From assembly GCA_902762785.1 (NCBI GenBank), contig CACWPL010000005.1:99842-163841 (forward strand): a stretch of 64,000 nucleotides of DNA. Direction: 5' to 3'. The DNA is from an uncultured Ruminococcus sp. GTDB lineage: Bacteria; Bacillota; Clostridia; Oscillospirales; Ruminococcaceae. The translations under genes were made by a program, and so were the position numbers. Position 1 is the stretch's first letter. The number at the start of each line of letters is the position of its first letter. The notes beneath the pieces were generated by a model. The model had not been told where the DNA came from, did not search any database, and saw only the letters and a list, made by a program, of their open reading frames with translations. Below, piece after piece: positions 15,579-24,372 of the stretch.

Positions 15579-17009
15579 TCAGCTATTGTTCGCGTCGTCG
15601 ATCATGGTCTGCACCGGCTCCTTGATCTGTCCGAGGCACTCGTTCCACGGGGTGCCCTTGCCCGGCGCGCGCACGCCATACTCGCTGCTGTCGAGCATGT
15701 CGAAGAGGTCGGTGGTGATGCCGTTCTTGAAGTCGATGACGGGGTTCTCCATGGCCATCTCGTCCATCGTGTTCTTCATGTCGATCATCTCCTGAGTCCA
15801 GGAATAATCGTCGATGAACTGCTGGTCGGCGATGGCGCGGATGTCGTCATTGAGCATCGCCAGTCGCTTGCAGTCGAGGTACTTGGCCACGCCCTCGGGG
15901 TTCTGGCCGTCCTTGACGAAGCAGTAGGACTCCATGTTCGCCGGGATGTAATACGCGTCCGCCTCCGGGTCGCGCGGCATCGGCACGAACATGCAGTTCT
16001 GGCCGTAGGTCACCTGCCAGCCGGTCTGCACGCCCTTGAGGTTGGTCTCGTTGGCGACGCCGTAGAGCCCCCACAGGCCGATCGGGTAGAAGAGCTCCTT
16101 GCCCTCGCCGATGTACTCGGGCTTGGCCGTCCAGCCGAAGTCGCCGACGCCGATGGCGATGAGGTCCTTGTTATACATGTCGTAGAGCCAGTTCTGCACG
16201 CGCTCGATGTCGCCGTTCGTCAGGTTGCTGACGAGCTTGCCGTCCTCCAGTCCGACATACGGCACGCCGACGGTCGCGGAGAGCGCCGACTCGAACCACC
16301 AGCCGTCCAGGCCGAACTTCTGCTCCTCGACGTTGACGAACGCCTCGAGCATCTCCTCGAAGACGTCCCACGTCCACTCGCCGTTCTCGAACATCTCGGC
16401 CGGGTCGTCGAAGCCCAGCTCCTCGACCGTGTCGCGGTTGTAGACCACGGCGCAGTTGTCGCCGGTCATCTGGACGACGGCCATGTAGTGACCATCCTTC
16501 CAGGTGATGGAATCATTGATGTCCTTGACGTCCTCCCACAGGGGGCCGTCGAGGTCGATGTAGTCATCGAAGGGCACGAACATGCCGCGGATGGCGCCCT
16601 TCGGGAAGGCGTCGAAGTTGCCGGCATAGAAGAAGTCGATGCCCTCGGAGGAGTTGATATAGGTCGCGAGCTTGTCGTAGCGCTCAGCATACAGGCACTG
16701 GTACCACTCCACATTGCCGCCGTAGCGCTCCTGGAAGATGGCCAGGTCCGTCGGGGTGGACTTGCCGGTGCCGTCCGGGTTGATGTCCCAGTCGGAGAGC
16801 CACTTGATGGTCTTGTTCTCGATGTCGCCGGTGAGGCGCTCATCGGCGGCCGCGAGGGAGGCGACCTCCTCACGGGTGGCGGAGTCCATCTCCTTGATCT
16901 CAAAGTCCGGCTCCGAGGAGCTGGTCGCCGCGCTGCCGCCGCAGCCGACGGCACCGAAGCAGAGGGTGCAGGCAAAGAGGGCAGCAAGGATGCGTTTTGC
17001 ATTTCTCAT
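15579..17009 (-). CDS. Carbohydrate ABC transporter substrate-binding lipoprotein (orphan)
   Basis: Extracellular solute-binding protein, family 1. A lipoprotein signal ends at CFGAVGCGGS, where the lipobox Cys would be lipid-linked to the outer face of the membrane, followed by a Ser-rich linker and a 430-residue two-lobed domain with aromatic-rich segments (KWLSDWD; DGWWFES; PIGLWGLYG). The start at 17009 is placed ten nt after AGGAG; 17018 is an alternative. No permease or ATPase adjoins it, so it may deliver substrate to a transporter encoded elsewhere or act as a sensor. Upstream motif repeats suggest sugar control. Confidence 0.87.
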   Translation of the reverse strand: MRNAKRILAALFACTLCFGAVGCGGSAATSSSEPDFEIKEMDSATREEVASLAAADERLTGDIENKTIKWLSDWDINPDGTGKSTPTDLAIFQERYGGNVEWYQCLYAERYDKLATYINSSEGIDFFYAGNFDAFPKGAIRGMFVPFDDYIDLDGPLWEDVKDINDSITWKDGHYMAVVQMTGDNCAVVYNRDTVEELGFDDPAEMFENGEWTWDVFEEMLEAFVNVEEQKFGLDGWWFESALSATVGVPYVGLEDGKLVSNLTNGDIERVQNWLYDMYNKDLIAIGVGDFGWTAKPEYIGEGKELFYPIGLWGLYGVANETNLKGVQTGWQVTYGQNCMFVPMPRDPEADAYYIPANMESYCFVKDGQNPEGVAKYLDCKRLAMLNDDIRAIADQQFIDDYSWTQEMIDMKNTMDEMAMENPVIDFKNGITTDLFDMLDSSEYGVRAPGKGTPWNECLGQIKEPVQTMIDDANNS

Positions 17010-17098
17010 ACGATTCATTCTCCTGTCTCCGTGCGGGCGCACGGTCATTGTACGTTCCAACAAGACGTCCTGTGTAAGAAAGACGTCCTATATCCATT

Positions 17099-17127
17099 AT
17101 TATAGCATAGATCCGCATTGATCGCAA
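17099..17127 (-). promoter_or_regulatory. Promoter of the orphan binding-protein gene
   Basis: Minus strand: TTGCGA (17127-17122), 17 nt, TATAAT (17104-17099). Confidence 0.7.
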
Positions 17128-17134
17128 GATACGT

Positions 17135-17173
17135 TTTGCACTATTTTTCCGAAGATCTTGCACTAATTTGCAC
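17135..17173. repeat. Three TTGCAC repeats, candidate operator cluster
   Basis: TTGCAC occurs at 17136-17141, 17158-17163 and 17168-17173, just upstream of the binding-protein promoter. The first lies within TTTGCACTATTTTT, a 14-mer also present in the sensor-GGDEF promoter. Function is inferred from placement. Confidence 0.45.
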
Positions 17174-17186
17174 AAATGGCCCGCCC

Positions 17187-17546
17187 TCAGACGGGCTCGT
17201 CATGGGCACCTGCGGGCTCGGTGACGTGCTCGAGCGCGTGGTAGAAGATCGTCCGCACATGGGCATCCGCGAGCGCGTAGAACACGGTCTTGCCCTCGCG
17301 GCGGCTGCGCACGAGGCGCCCCTGCTTGAGGATGCGGAGCTGGTGGGAGATGGCCGAGGCCGTCATCCCCAGACGCGCGGCGATGTCGCTCACGCACAGC
17401 TCCCGGTCGAACAGCTCGAACAGGATCCGGACGCGGGTCGTGTCGCTGAACAGTCCCAGCAGGTCGGCCACGGCGCCCAGGATCTCGGGGTCGGGACGCT
17501 CCACGGGAATCTGGTGGGGGTGGGGGTCGGTGTGGCCGTGTTCCAT
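17187..17546 (-). CDS. ArsR/SmtB-family metal-sensing repressor
   Basis: Winged-helix repressor of 119 residues with a His-rich N-terminus. The recognition region is MTASAISHQLRILKQGRLV. Helix 5 carries D94-x-H96 and H107-x-x-E110, exactly the SmtB/CzrA DxH-(X10)-HxxE pattern for zinc; the alpha-3 Cys box is reduced to ELCVSD. A zinc or cobalt sensor is therefore likely. ATG at 17546 follows AAGGAGG. It comes 22 nt after the SDR gene; no metal transporter is in the window, so its target is unknown. Confidence 0.88.
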   Translation of the reverse strand: MEHGHTDPHPHQIPVERPDPEILGAVADLLGLFSDTTRVRILFELFDRELCVSDIAARLGMTASAISHQLRILKQGRLVRSRREGKTVFYALADAHVRTIFYHALEHVTEPAGAHDEPV

Positions 17547-17568
17547 GGCATCCTCCTTGTGATGTGGG

Positions 17569-18333
17569 TCAGATGGCGGGCATCACCCGTCCGCCGGAGA
17601 CGGGGACATAGGCGCCTGTGGTAAAGCTGGCGAGGTCCGAGAGCAGGAACGCGACGGCCTGCGCGATCTCCCGGTCGGTGCCGCGGCGGCCGAGCGGGAC
17701 GGTGCGGTCGTAGTCCGGGGCGGACTCGGTGCCGTTCGCACGGTCACGGTCGGAGACCGTCCAACCCGGGGCGACCTGGTTGACGGTGATCCCGCTCCCG
17801 CCGACCTCCTTGGCCAGCACGCGCACGATGCCGTCGAGCGCACGTTTTCCCGCGACATAGGCCGACTGCGTCGGCTCGGCCATCGCAGCGCACTCGGTAT
17901 TGATCGCAACATAGCGGCCATATCCGGCCTTGACCATGTCCGGCAGGAAGGCCTTGGCGAGGTGGACGGTCTGCATGGCGCAGGAGGCGAACTGGCTCTG
18001 GAAGTCCTCGAGCGGCTGGTCGAGGAGGGTCGTCCAGGGGTACTGGATGACGGCGTTCGCGACGATGAGCTGCGGTGCGCCCAGCGTCTCCCGGACGGCG
18101 TCCCGCATGGCGCAGACGCTCTCGAACGAGGTCACGTCCGCCTGGAAGACGGCTGCGCGGCGTCCCATCGCGCGGATCTCCTCCGCGACGGCCTCGGCAC
18201 GGTCGGTGCCGCGGTGGCAGTGGAGGGCGACGTCCGCGCCGCAGGACGCGAGCGTGCGGGCGATGGTGCGCCCCAGCTCCCCGGACGCGCCGGTGACGAG
18301 GGCGAGCTTGTCGGTCAGGTCGATGGTCAGCAT
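17569..18333 (-). CDS. Short-chain dehydrogenase/reductase
   Basis: Classical SDR oxidoreductase of 254 residues. It has the cofactor motif TGASGELG, the NAxxx strand (VANAVIQYP) and YVAGKRAL (YxxxK). The segment before the catalytic Tyr reads INTECAAMAEPTQSAY, so the usual catalytic Ser position is not obvious and may be substituted. The C-terminal FTTGAYVPVSGGRVM is typical. ATG at 18333 follows AAGGAGG. Co-directional with the SmtB-type regulator; substrate unknown. Confidence 0.85.
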   Translation of the reverse strand: MLTIDLTDKLALVTGASGELGRTIARTLASCGADVALHCHRGTDRAEAVAEEIRAMGRRAAVFQADVTSFESVCAMRDAVRETLGAPQLIVANAVIQYPWTTLLDQPLEDFQSQFASCAMQTVHLAKAFLPDMVKAGYGRYVAINTECAAMAEPTQSAYVAGKRALDGIVRVLAKEVGGSGITVNQVAPGWTVSDRDRANGTESAPDYDRTVPLGRRGTDREIAQAVAFLLSDLASFTTGAYVPVSGGRVMPAI

Positions 18334-18371
18334 GGTGGGTACCTCCTTGGTGTCATTCAGTGTCACTGTTG

Positions 18372-18914
18372 TCATTTGTTGGAAGAAGAGACGTCCCCCG
18401 CGAGAAAGCGCCAGGGCATCGACAGCCACGGCTCCCCCGCGTACCCGATGCCGACGCGGGGCGCGGTCAGGATGGGCGGACGGGCGCCGTCGTCCTCGAA
18501 CCAGAGGACATCGCCCGTGATGGCGAGGCCGTTTTGCGTGCGGTCGATCTGGAGCGCCTTGGTCAGGCGGCCGGGGCCGGGGGTCGTGTACCCCGCACGG
18601 AGCAGGACGCCCTGCGGCGCCTCGGCCGCGCCGGTGATGACGTTCGCGAGGGAATGGATGCCGTAGCAGAGGTAGACGTAGACCGTCCCGCCCTCGCGCC
18701 AGAGCATCGAATTGCGCGGTGTACGGCCCTTATGGGCGTGACAGGCCTCGTCCTCGGTGCCGCGGTAGGCCTCGGTCTCGGCGATGCGCTCGCGCAGCTC
18801 CGTCCCGTCCGGGAGACGGTGGACGAGGACCTTCCCCACGAGCGCCGGGGCGACCGTGAGGCAGTCTCGCTGAAAAAACGCCGCATCGAGCCGTCTCACC
18901 GGACTGCCGTTCAC
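18372..18914 (-). CDS. 3-methyladenine DNA glycosylase (AAG/MPG family)
   Basis: Removes alkylated purines as the first step of base excision repair. Family signatures are IAETEAYRGTEDEACHA (active-site Glu), GRTPRNSMLW and VYVYLCYGIHSLANVIT, with the tail block GPGRLTKALQID. Length 180 is slightly short but complete. Its start overlaps the end of rqcH by 4 nt, so the two are co-translated. Confidence 0.93.
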   Translation of the reverse strand: MNGSPVRRLDAAFFQRDCLTVAPALVGKVLVHRLPDGTELRERIAETEAYRGTEDEACHAHKGRTPRNSMLWREGGTVYVYLCYGIHSLANVITGAAEAPQGVLLRAGYTTPGPGRLTKALQIDRTQNGLAITGDVLWFEDDGARPPILTAPRVGIGYAGEPWLSMPWRFLAGDVSSSNK

Positions 18915-20662
18915 AGCTCCTCCCGGAGCGCCTCACAGAGGGCGGTGTCCGGCTTGACGTAGAGGGTCTGCTGGTCGGTGAAGATGACCATGCCCGGCTT
19001 GGCGCCGGCGGGCTTTTTGACATGGCGTACCTGCGTGAAGTCGACCGGCACCTGCGCGGATTCGCGGGCGTGGCTGTGGTACGCCGCGAGCATCGCCGCC
19101 TCCCGGATGGCCGTCTCGGACGGCTCTGCGCCCTCGGTCACGAGGATGACGTGCGAGCCGGGGATGTTCTGGGTGTGGAGCCAAATGTCGGAGCGGGCGG
19201 CCTGCTTGAGGGTGAGCTGGTCGTTCTGGCGGTTGTTGCGCCCCACGAGGATCGGGAAGCCGTCCGACGAGCGGTAGCAGAGGGGCGGGAGCTGCTTGGG
19301 GGGCTTCTGCTTTTGGCCGCGCGTGCGGACATAGCCCTGCTGCGCCAGCTCCTCGCGGAGCAAAAGCAGCTCCTGCTCGGTGTCCGCGCGGCTCAGCACA
19401 TCGAACACGCTCTCGAGGTAGGCCAGCTCCGCCTCGCCCTGCGCGATCTGCTCGGCGAGCTTTTCCTTGGCGGTCACGGCCTTGCGGTAGAGCGTGTAGT
19501 AGCGCTGGGCGTTCTGCGCCGGGGTGAGCTGCTTTTGCAGCGGGATGGTCACGGTCGGGGCGCCGTCCTCATAAAAGTCCTCCAAAACGGCCGATGCATC
19601 GCCCTTTTCCAGACGGTACAGATTGGCCGAGAGCAGGTCGCCATAGCGCTTGTCCTGCTCCATGCGGTCGGTCTCGGCGAGCTCCTGACGCTGGTTCTCG
19701 AGCTTGCGGGTGACGCGCTGTGTCCGCGTGACGATCAGCTTGAACAGGTCGGCGGCACGCTGCTTCATCCGTGCGCGGAGGTCGCGCTCGGTGTAGAACG
19801 CGTCGAGCGCCGCGCTCGCGCCGCTGCACGGCCGCACGACCATCAGCGCCCCGTACTGCTGGGGACGCAGGAAGGTGTAGTCCTTGAGGACACCGTCCGT
19901 GGTCGTGAGGATGGAGAAGCGGCAGTCGTCCTCCCGGAGCATCCGCGCGGTCTCGTGGATGATGAAGAGGAGGCGGTCGGTCTGGTCCTGCGTGAGGGCG
20001 CGGCTGCGCACGCCGTCCCGGCAGACGAACCACGCCCACTCCCGCGCCAGCAGCGGCGAGACGCCCTCGAACAGGCTCACGAGCACCTTCGAGAGCTCGC
20101 CGTCCGGGGCGAGGAGAAGGGCGCTGACGATCGTGTCGTCAGGCGCCTCGAGGAAGTTGAGACGGCGCGCGCGGTGGGGCATCTCATAGGGGAACCCCGG
20201 CAGCAGGACGCGCTCGCGGGTGACGTCGGCATTGCGCTTGAGGCTGTCGATGACCTTGCCGTCCCTGCCGATGAGGATGCAGTTGGAATACCGCCCCATG
20301 ACCTCGCAGGCGAGGGTCAGGCGGACGCTGTCGCCGAGCTCGTCGATGCAGTCGAAGTCAAGGAAGAGGATGCGCTCGAGGCCGTCCTGCCGCACGTCGA
20401 CGAGTCGTCCGCCCCCGAGGTGCTTGCGCAGGAGCATGCAGAACATCGGCGGCGCGGCGGGGTTTTCGATGGCCGCCTCGGTCAGATGGACGCGCGCGCT
20501 GTCGCCGGAGATGCAGATGAGCACGCGTGCCGTCCCCTCGCGGCTGCGCAGGTGGAGGACGATCTCGTCCTTCGAGGGCTGGTGGATCTTGTCCGCGCGG
20601 GCGCCGATGAACGGCAGCAGCTCGCGGCGGACGGTGTAGAGATAGGCGCCGTCAAATGCCAT
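18911..20662 (-). CDS. rqcH: Ribosome rescue factor RqcH (NFACT family)
   Basis: Binds obstructed 50S subunits carrying a nascent chain and adds C-terminal alanine tails with tRNA-Ala. Order: NFACT-N (1-240, MAFDGAYLYTVRRELL), HhH segment, long coiled coil (about 290-430), and NFACT-R with SDGFPILVGRNNRQND and DIWLHTQNIPGSHVIL. Length 583 is normal. The DR pair described as essential in Bacillus RqcH falls at DGLERILFL, so Asp appears replaced by Glu96 (Arg97 kept). Confidence 0.94.
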   Translation of the reverse strand: MAFDGAYLYTVRRELLPFIGARADKIHQPSKDEIVLHLRSREGTARVLICISGDSARVHLTEAAIENPAAPPMFCMLLRKHLGGGRLVDVRQDGLERILFLDFDCIDELGDSVRLTLACEVMGRYSNCILIGRDGKVIDSLKRNADVTRERVLLPGFPYEMPHRARRLNFLEAPDDTIVSALLLAPDGELSKVLVSLFEGVSPLLAREWAWFVCRDGVRSRALTQDQTDRLLFIIHETARMLREDDCRFSILTTTDGVLKDYTFLRPQQYGALMVVRPCSGASAALDAFYTERDLRARMKQRAADLFKLIVTRTQRVTRKLENQRQELAETDRMEQDKRYGDLLSANLYRLEKGDASAVLEDFYEDGAPTVTIPLQKQLTPAQNAQRYYTLYRKAVTAKEKLAEQIAQGEAELAYLESVFDVLSRADTEQELLLLREELAQQGYVRTRGQKQKPPKQLPPLCYRSSDGFPILVGRNNRQNDQLTLKQAARSDIWLHTQNIPGSHVILVTEGAEPSETAIREAAMLAAYHSHARESAQVPVDFTQVRHVKKPAGAKPGMVIFTDQQTLYVKPDTALCEALREEL

Positions 20663-20710
20663 AGGGGCCTCCTTCGTGTACGTTGTGCTTCAAAATATCC
20701 CCATCTATCG

Positions 20711-21322
20711 TCATTGCCAGGATGCCTTCGCGAGGCCGTCCTGGTAGGTATAGGTCATGGAGATGTCGTAGTCCTCGTAGCCGGACTCATTGCCCCAGGT
20801 GTATGCGGCCGGGGGCGTGTTCTTGACGAGCGTGCGCAGCGCCTTGACGGCGGCCTCGACGTCCGGGTCGGGCTCGTCATCGTCGCCCATCGGCACCGGC
20901 GCACAGATCGAGGGTCCCGCGGCGCCGTGGTAGATCTCGAGGACGATGACCTGCCCGTCCGCGTCCTCGGCGGCGAGGTCGTAGCAATAAAAATCCTCAT
21001 ACAGCGCCGGGTCGTCCGGCTCGCCGAACACGGCCCAGATCCGGCCGAGCATCAGGGCATAGTCGCCCTCATTGGCGCCGTCCTTACAAAGGGCGCTGTG
21101 GAACGCGTAGCCGCCCGGATGGTCGCTCTCATAGGCATCCGCGGCCTCCCACCAGGCATCGTGATCGACCCGGGTGAACGTGTAGCCCAGGTCCTCGGGC
21201 AGATGCTCCTTGCCGGGATGATACTCCGCGGTCTGCTGCGGCGCGGGGACGGGCTCGATCGGCTGCATGGCGCACCCCGTCATGGCGACGGCCAGCGCCA
21301 GCACAGTCACGGCGCGGCGCAT
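20711..21322 (-). CDS. Hypothetical lipoprotein
   Basis: A 203-residue protein with a short signal and lipobox (VLALAVAMTGC), so probably anchored to the membrane exterior. The mature part is acidic and rich in Tyr, Trp and Asp, without a domain I recognise. Its start overlaps the rlmA-like stop by 16 nt, so it is expressed with that operon. No function is proposed. Confidence 0.75.
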   Translation of the reverse strand: MRRAVTVLALAVAMTGCAMQPIEPVPAPQQTAEYHPGKEHLPEDLGYTFTRVDHDAWWEAADAYESDHPGGYAFHSALCKDGANEGDYALMLGRIWAVFGEPDDPALYEDFYCYDLAAEDADGQVIVLEIYHGAAGPSICAPVPMGDDDEPDPDVEAAVKALRTLVKNTPPAAYTWGNESGYEDYDISMTYTYQDGLAKASWQ

Positions 21323-22140
21323 GGGGCATCCTCCTTCTCATAGACCAGCACCTCGAACGCCGCGAGCGTCTCGAGGGACGTGAGCGCGTCGAGGCGGGCG
21401 CGGTCGGCGGGGCTGGTGCGGTAGGCATAGGGGGTCATGCCGAAGAGGTCGGCGATGGCCTGGGGCGTGTCGAGCGAGATCATCCGCGATGTCTCGCGCT
21501 TTTCGAGGAATTTGAATCCCTCGAGCGCCGTGTCGTGGAGCTCGTTCTCATAGGGATGCTCGTAGACGGCGCATTTCAGCTCCCAAAGGTGCCGTGCGGC
21601 GGGGACGGCGAGGATGAGCCGTCCGCCGGGACGCAGGACGCGCCGGAACTCCTCCCCGCAGTACGGCGCGAACACGCTCATGACCGCGTCGCAGGACGCC
21701 GTCTGCACCGGCATGTGGAAGACGCTCGCGACCGCATACGCCGCGGACTTGTCGGCGCGGGCGGCGAGGTCGGCGGCGGTCTTGGAGATGTCGATGCCGA
21801 AGACGGTCAGGTCGGGACGCGCGGCGTGGATACCCTTGGTGTACCACCCCTCACCGCACCCGGCATCGAGCAGGACGGCGCCCTGCGGGAGCGCGGCGGC
21901 GGCGTCCTGGAGAGTCTCCAAAAGATGCGCATAATGGCCGTTTTCTAGGAAACGGCGGCGGGAACGCACCATCTCGGGGTCGTCCCCGGGGACGGCGGAG
22001 CGCTTGCGGCTCGCGGGGAGCAGGTGGACGTAGCCGCTGCGGGCGGCGTCGAAGCTATGGCGTGCGGGGCAGCGGAGCGTGCGCGCATCCCACGCGAGGG
22101 GGGCGCCGCAGACCGGGCACATCCAGATCGTCTCAGACAT
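21307..22140 (-). CDS. 23S rRNA (guanine-N1)-methyltransferase, RlmA family
   Basis: SAM-dependent methyltransferase of 277 residues. An N-terminal zinc finger (CPVCGAPL...CPARHSFD) is followed by SGYVHLLP, the SAM motif LLDAGCGEGWYT and GIDISKTAA, the RlmA/RrmA arrangement that methylates G745 or G748 in 23S rRNA. The exact target base cannot be read from sequence. It overlaps the nif3-like gene by 8 nt. Confidence 0.88.
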   Translation of the reverse strand: MSETIWMCPVCGAPLAWDARTLRCPARHSFDAARSGYVHLLPASRKRSAVPGDDPEMVRSRRRFLENGHYAHLLETLQDAAAALPQGAVLLDAGCGEGWYTKGIHAARPDLTVFGIDISKTAADLAARADKSAAYAVASVFHMPVQTASCDAVMSVFAPYCGEEFRRVLRPGGRLILAVPAARHLWELKCAVYEHPYENELHDTALEGFKFLEKRETSRMISLDTPQAIADLFGMTPYAYRTSPADRARLDALTSLETLAAFEVLVYEKEDAPCAAP

Positions 22141-22897
22141 ACTGCACCGGATCCCCCTCGACGAACTCCGTCACCGACAGGCCGGGGAACGCGCTGCGGA
22201 GCCTTTCCGCGAGGTACGGCACGGCGATGACCTCGGTGTGGTAATGGCCGCAGTCGATCAGGCCCATGCGGAGGGACTGCGCGGCGTACCAGCGGTCATG
22301 CTTGACATCGCCGGTCAGGAGGCAGTCGCAGTCGCCGGCGCACCCCTCGAGCATCGAGGACCCCGCCCCCGAGCAGATGCCGAGGCGCTTGACGGGATGT
22401 GTCGTATCCCCGCCGAATCGGACGCTCGTGCATCCGAGGACGCGCTTGGCGGCGGCGGCGATGTCGGCGGTGTACATCTCCTGTGTCAGGGTGAGGATGC
22501 GGCCGCAGCCGTCCGGCTCGAGGAGGTCGCTCCCCTCGGCGCACGGCAGGACGGTGCGCAGGCGGTCGGCGAGGAGGTCGTTGATGCCGCCGGGGGCGAT
22601 GTCGAGGGGCGTGTGGCAGCAGACGGCGCCGATGCCCTTCGCAGCGAGCTGGTAGGGCACGCTCTCCGCGGTCAGCGTGCGGATCGGCTGGAAGATGATC
22701 GGGTGGTGCGCCACGATGGCGTTGCACCCGGTCTCAGACGCGCGCGCCACCGCCGCCGGCGACACGTCCAGCGAGACGAGGACGCCCGTGATCTGGCCGC
22801 GCGGGTCGCCGACCAGCAGGCCGGAATTGTCCCATTTTTCCTGCGTTGCGAAAGGGGCGAAGCTGTCGATGCAGCTTCGGATGTCTTGCAGAGTCAT
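22133..22897 (-). CDS. Nif3-like dinuclear metal-centre protein
   Basis: Member of the NIF3/YbgI/YqfO family, 254 residues, the short form without a PII-like insert. Metal-binding segments are IVAHHPIIF and CCHTPLDIAPGGIND, and the C-terminal GHYHTE. Family members form hexamers with two metals; the reaction is not settled. It overlaps trmK by 4 nt, the same pairing as in B. subtilis. Confidence 0.92.
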   Translation of the reverse strand: MTLQDIRSCIDSFAPFATQEKWDNSGLLVGDPRGQITGVLVSLDVSPAAVARASETGCNAIVAHHPIIFQPIRTLTAESVPYQLAAKGIGAVCCHTPLDIAPGGINDLLADRLRTVLPCAEGSDLLEPDGCGRILTLTQEMYTADIAAAAKRVLGCTSVRFGGDTTHPVKRLGICSGAGSSMLEGCAGDCDCLLTGDVKHDRWYAAQSLRMGLIDCGHYHTEVIAVPYLAERLRSAFPGLSVTEFVEGDPVQYV

Positions 22898-23565
22898 GTC
22901 TCGTCCTCCTTTAATAGACGTGCCAGCGCCGCGACGTCGGCCTCGACCGCCTCATCGGGGGCGCCGGTGTCGCGGATGCACTTGGCTTTTTTGACCAGTA
23001 TGTCGTACCAGCGTTCACAGTACGCGCGGCCGTCCGTGTCCGTGAGGTCCATCCTCCCGAACCAGACCTCCCCTGCCTCGGGGACATGCGGCGTGCCGTC
23101 CTTCCGAACGGACATCACGGCATACAGGAACCGCCCGTCGCGGACGCAGTGCTCCGTCTCGGTCGAAAAGCCCTGTTCTGCGAGCCATCGGCGCAGGACG
23201 TCTGCGCGGGTCATCGGCTGCAGCACGAGGCGGATGCCCTCGAGCGGCCAGAGGCAGGTCTCGAGGATGTGGACGATGGTCTCCCCGCCCATCCCCGCGA
23301 TGATGATGTCGGTCAGTCCCTCACACGGGACGTTCACGAGGCCGTCGGAGAGGATCGTGCGGATGCTCCCCTCCAGGCCGTGCGCCTCGATGGTACGCCG
23401 GGCGCTTTGCAGCGGGCCCTCGCCGATGTCCGCCGCGATGGCCGCCTCCGCCGTCCCCTGCTCGAGCAGGTACACCGGCAGCTTCGCATGATCCGTCCCC
23501 ACGTCACACACATGCGCCCCCGGACGGATCATCGCGGCGCACGCGAGCAGTCTTGCTCCGAGCAT
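22894..23565 (-). CDS. trmK: tRNA (adenine22-N1)-methyltransferase TrmK
   Basis: Methylates N1 of A22 in tRNA. SAM-binding region VCDVGTDHAKLPVYLL, then AADIGEGPLQSARR, and the family motif IIAGMGGETIVHIL. Length 223 is typical. First gene of the trmK-nif3-rlmA-lipoprotein series, beginning at ATG 23565 after GAAAGGAAAG. A sigma-A gene often precedes this pair in Clostridia but does not here. Confidence 0.93.
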   Translation of the reverse strand: MLGARLLACAAMIRPGAHVCDVGTDHAKLPVYLLEQGTAEAAIAADIGEGPLQSARRTIEAHGLEGSIRTILSDGLVNVPCEGLTDIIIAGMGGETIVHILETCLWPLEGIRLVLQPMTRADVLRRWLAEQGFSTETEHCVRDGRFLYAVMSVRKDGTPHVPEAGEVWFGRMDLTDTDGRAYCERWYDILVKKAKCIRDTGAPDEAVEADVAALARLLKEDET

Positions 23566-23631
23566 AGGTCTTTCCTTTCAGTGAGGGCATTGTTCACTCA
23601 TAGAAAACAGCGCCTGACAAGCCATGGATCA

Positions 23632-23663
23632 TAAAAAACGGGGCATGACAAGTCATGCCCCGT
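23632..23663 (-). terminator. Terminator after the DUF1858 gene
   Basis: Perfect 12-bp stem (23638-23649 with 23652-23663) with a 2-nt loop and a T6 tract on the minus strand. Confidence 0.92.
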
Positions 23664-23669
23664 CTACGT

Positions 23670-23870
23670 TCACTGATCCAGCAGTGCGTTGAGCTCGGCC
23701 ACGAGGGCATCGGCGTCGACGCCGTGTACCATGCAGGCCTCCTCGATGGTCTCGCCGCGGGACGCAGGGCATCCCAGGCAGTGCATCCCGATGCCAAGGA
23801 ACACCGGCGCTGTGCGCTCCAAGTCCTCGTCGAGGATGTCACCGATCACAGTCTCTTTGCTGACTTTCAT
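23670..23870 (-). CDS. DUF1858-domain small protein
   Basis: A 66-residue protein, MKVSKETVIGDILDEDLERT..., with a CLGCPAS motif near the middle and the sequence GIGMHCLGC, typical of DUF1858 hybrid-cluster-associated small proteins. The two Cys may bind a metal or take part in redox chemistry. ATG 23870 was preferred over the TTG two codons earlier. It follows the zinc-ribbon gene by 18 nt and ends at a terminator. Confidence 0.85.
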   Translation of the reverse strand: MKVSKETVIGDILDEDLERTAPVFLGIGMHCLGCPASRGETIEEACMVHGVDADALVAELNALLDQ

Positions 23871-23888
23871 CCTCAAAGACCTCTGCGA

Positions 23889-24158
23889 TCACTCGTCACG
23901 CATCTTTGCGAAGCACTCGCTGCAATATACCGGTCTGTCCTCGCGGGGCTGGAACGGTACGCGTGCCTCGCCGCCGCAGCCGGCACATACAGCCGTGAAC
24001 ATCTCACGGGTGGTGCGATTCTTGCGGGCGTTGCGGCAGTCCTTGCAGCGCTGCGGCTCATGCTCGAAGCCCTTCTCTGCGTAGAACTCCTGCTCGCCGG
24101 CGGTGAAGATGAAATCCTGTCCGCAGTCTCTGCACTTGATCGTCTTGTCTGTGTACAT
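23889..24158 (-). CDS. Zinc-ribbon domain protein
   Basis: An 89-residue protein with two zinc ribbons: CRDCGQDF paired with CKDC, and CAGCGGEA paired with CSEC. The layout (TIKCRDCGQDFIFTAGEQEFYAEKGF) matches a common Firmicutes family of unknown function. Cytoplasmic, no signal. ATG at 24158 follows GTGAGG. The 214 bp upstream contain no ORF or RNA gene I could support. Confidence 0.85.
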   Translation of the reverse strand: MYTDKTIKCRDCGQDFIFTAGEQEFYAEKGFEHEPQRCKDCRNARKNRTTREMFTAVCAGCGGEARVPFQPREDRPVYCSECFAKMRDE

Positions 24159-24372
24159 AATGGTTTACCTCACTTTGAGAAAATGGTTTGGGACTTTGGA
24201 CGGATCGAGACCGACACCTTTGACCTATATGATCTGTGCCAGGTGCCGCCGGGCATGCCCGACAGTGCAGGAACAAAAAATATACGAACAACGCTCTGAG
24301 TTAAGCTACAAGCCCTTTGTCTATCGCAGTCCCCCCTCGCGGAGGACGAACGAACTGGAATGTCGGAGAGCC

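Noticed and set aside
24165-24345. tRNA-like string on the minus strand (GGGCTTGTAGCTTAACTCAGAGC)
   Set aside because: Resembles an acceptor and D-arm start, but no matching 3' acceptor strand, anticodon stem or TTCGA loop could be built.
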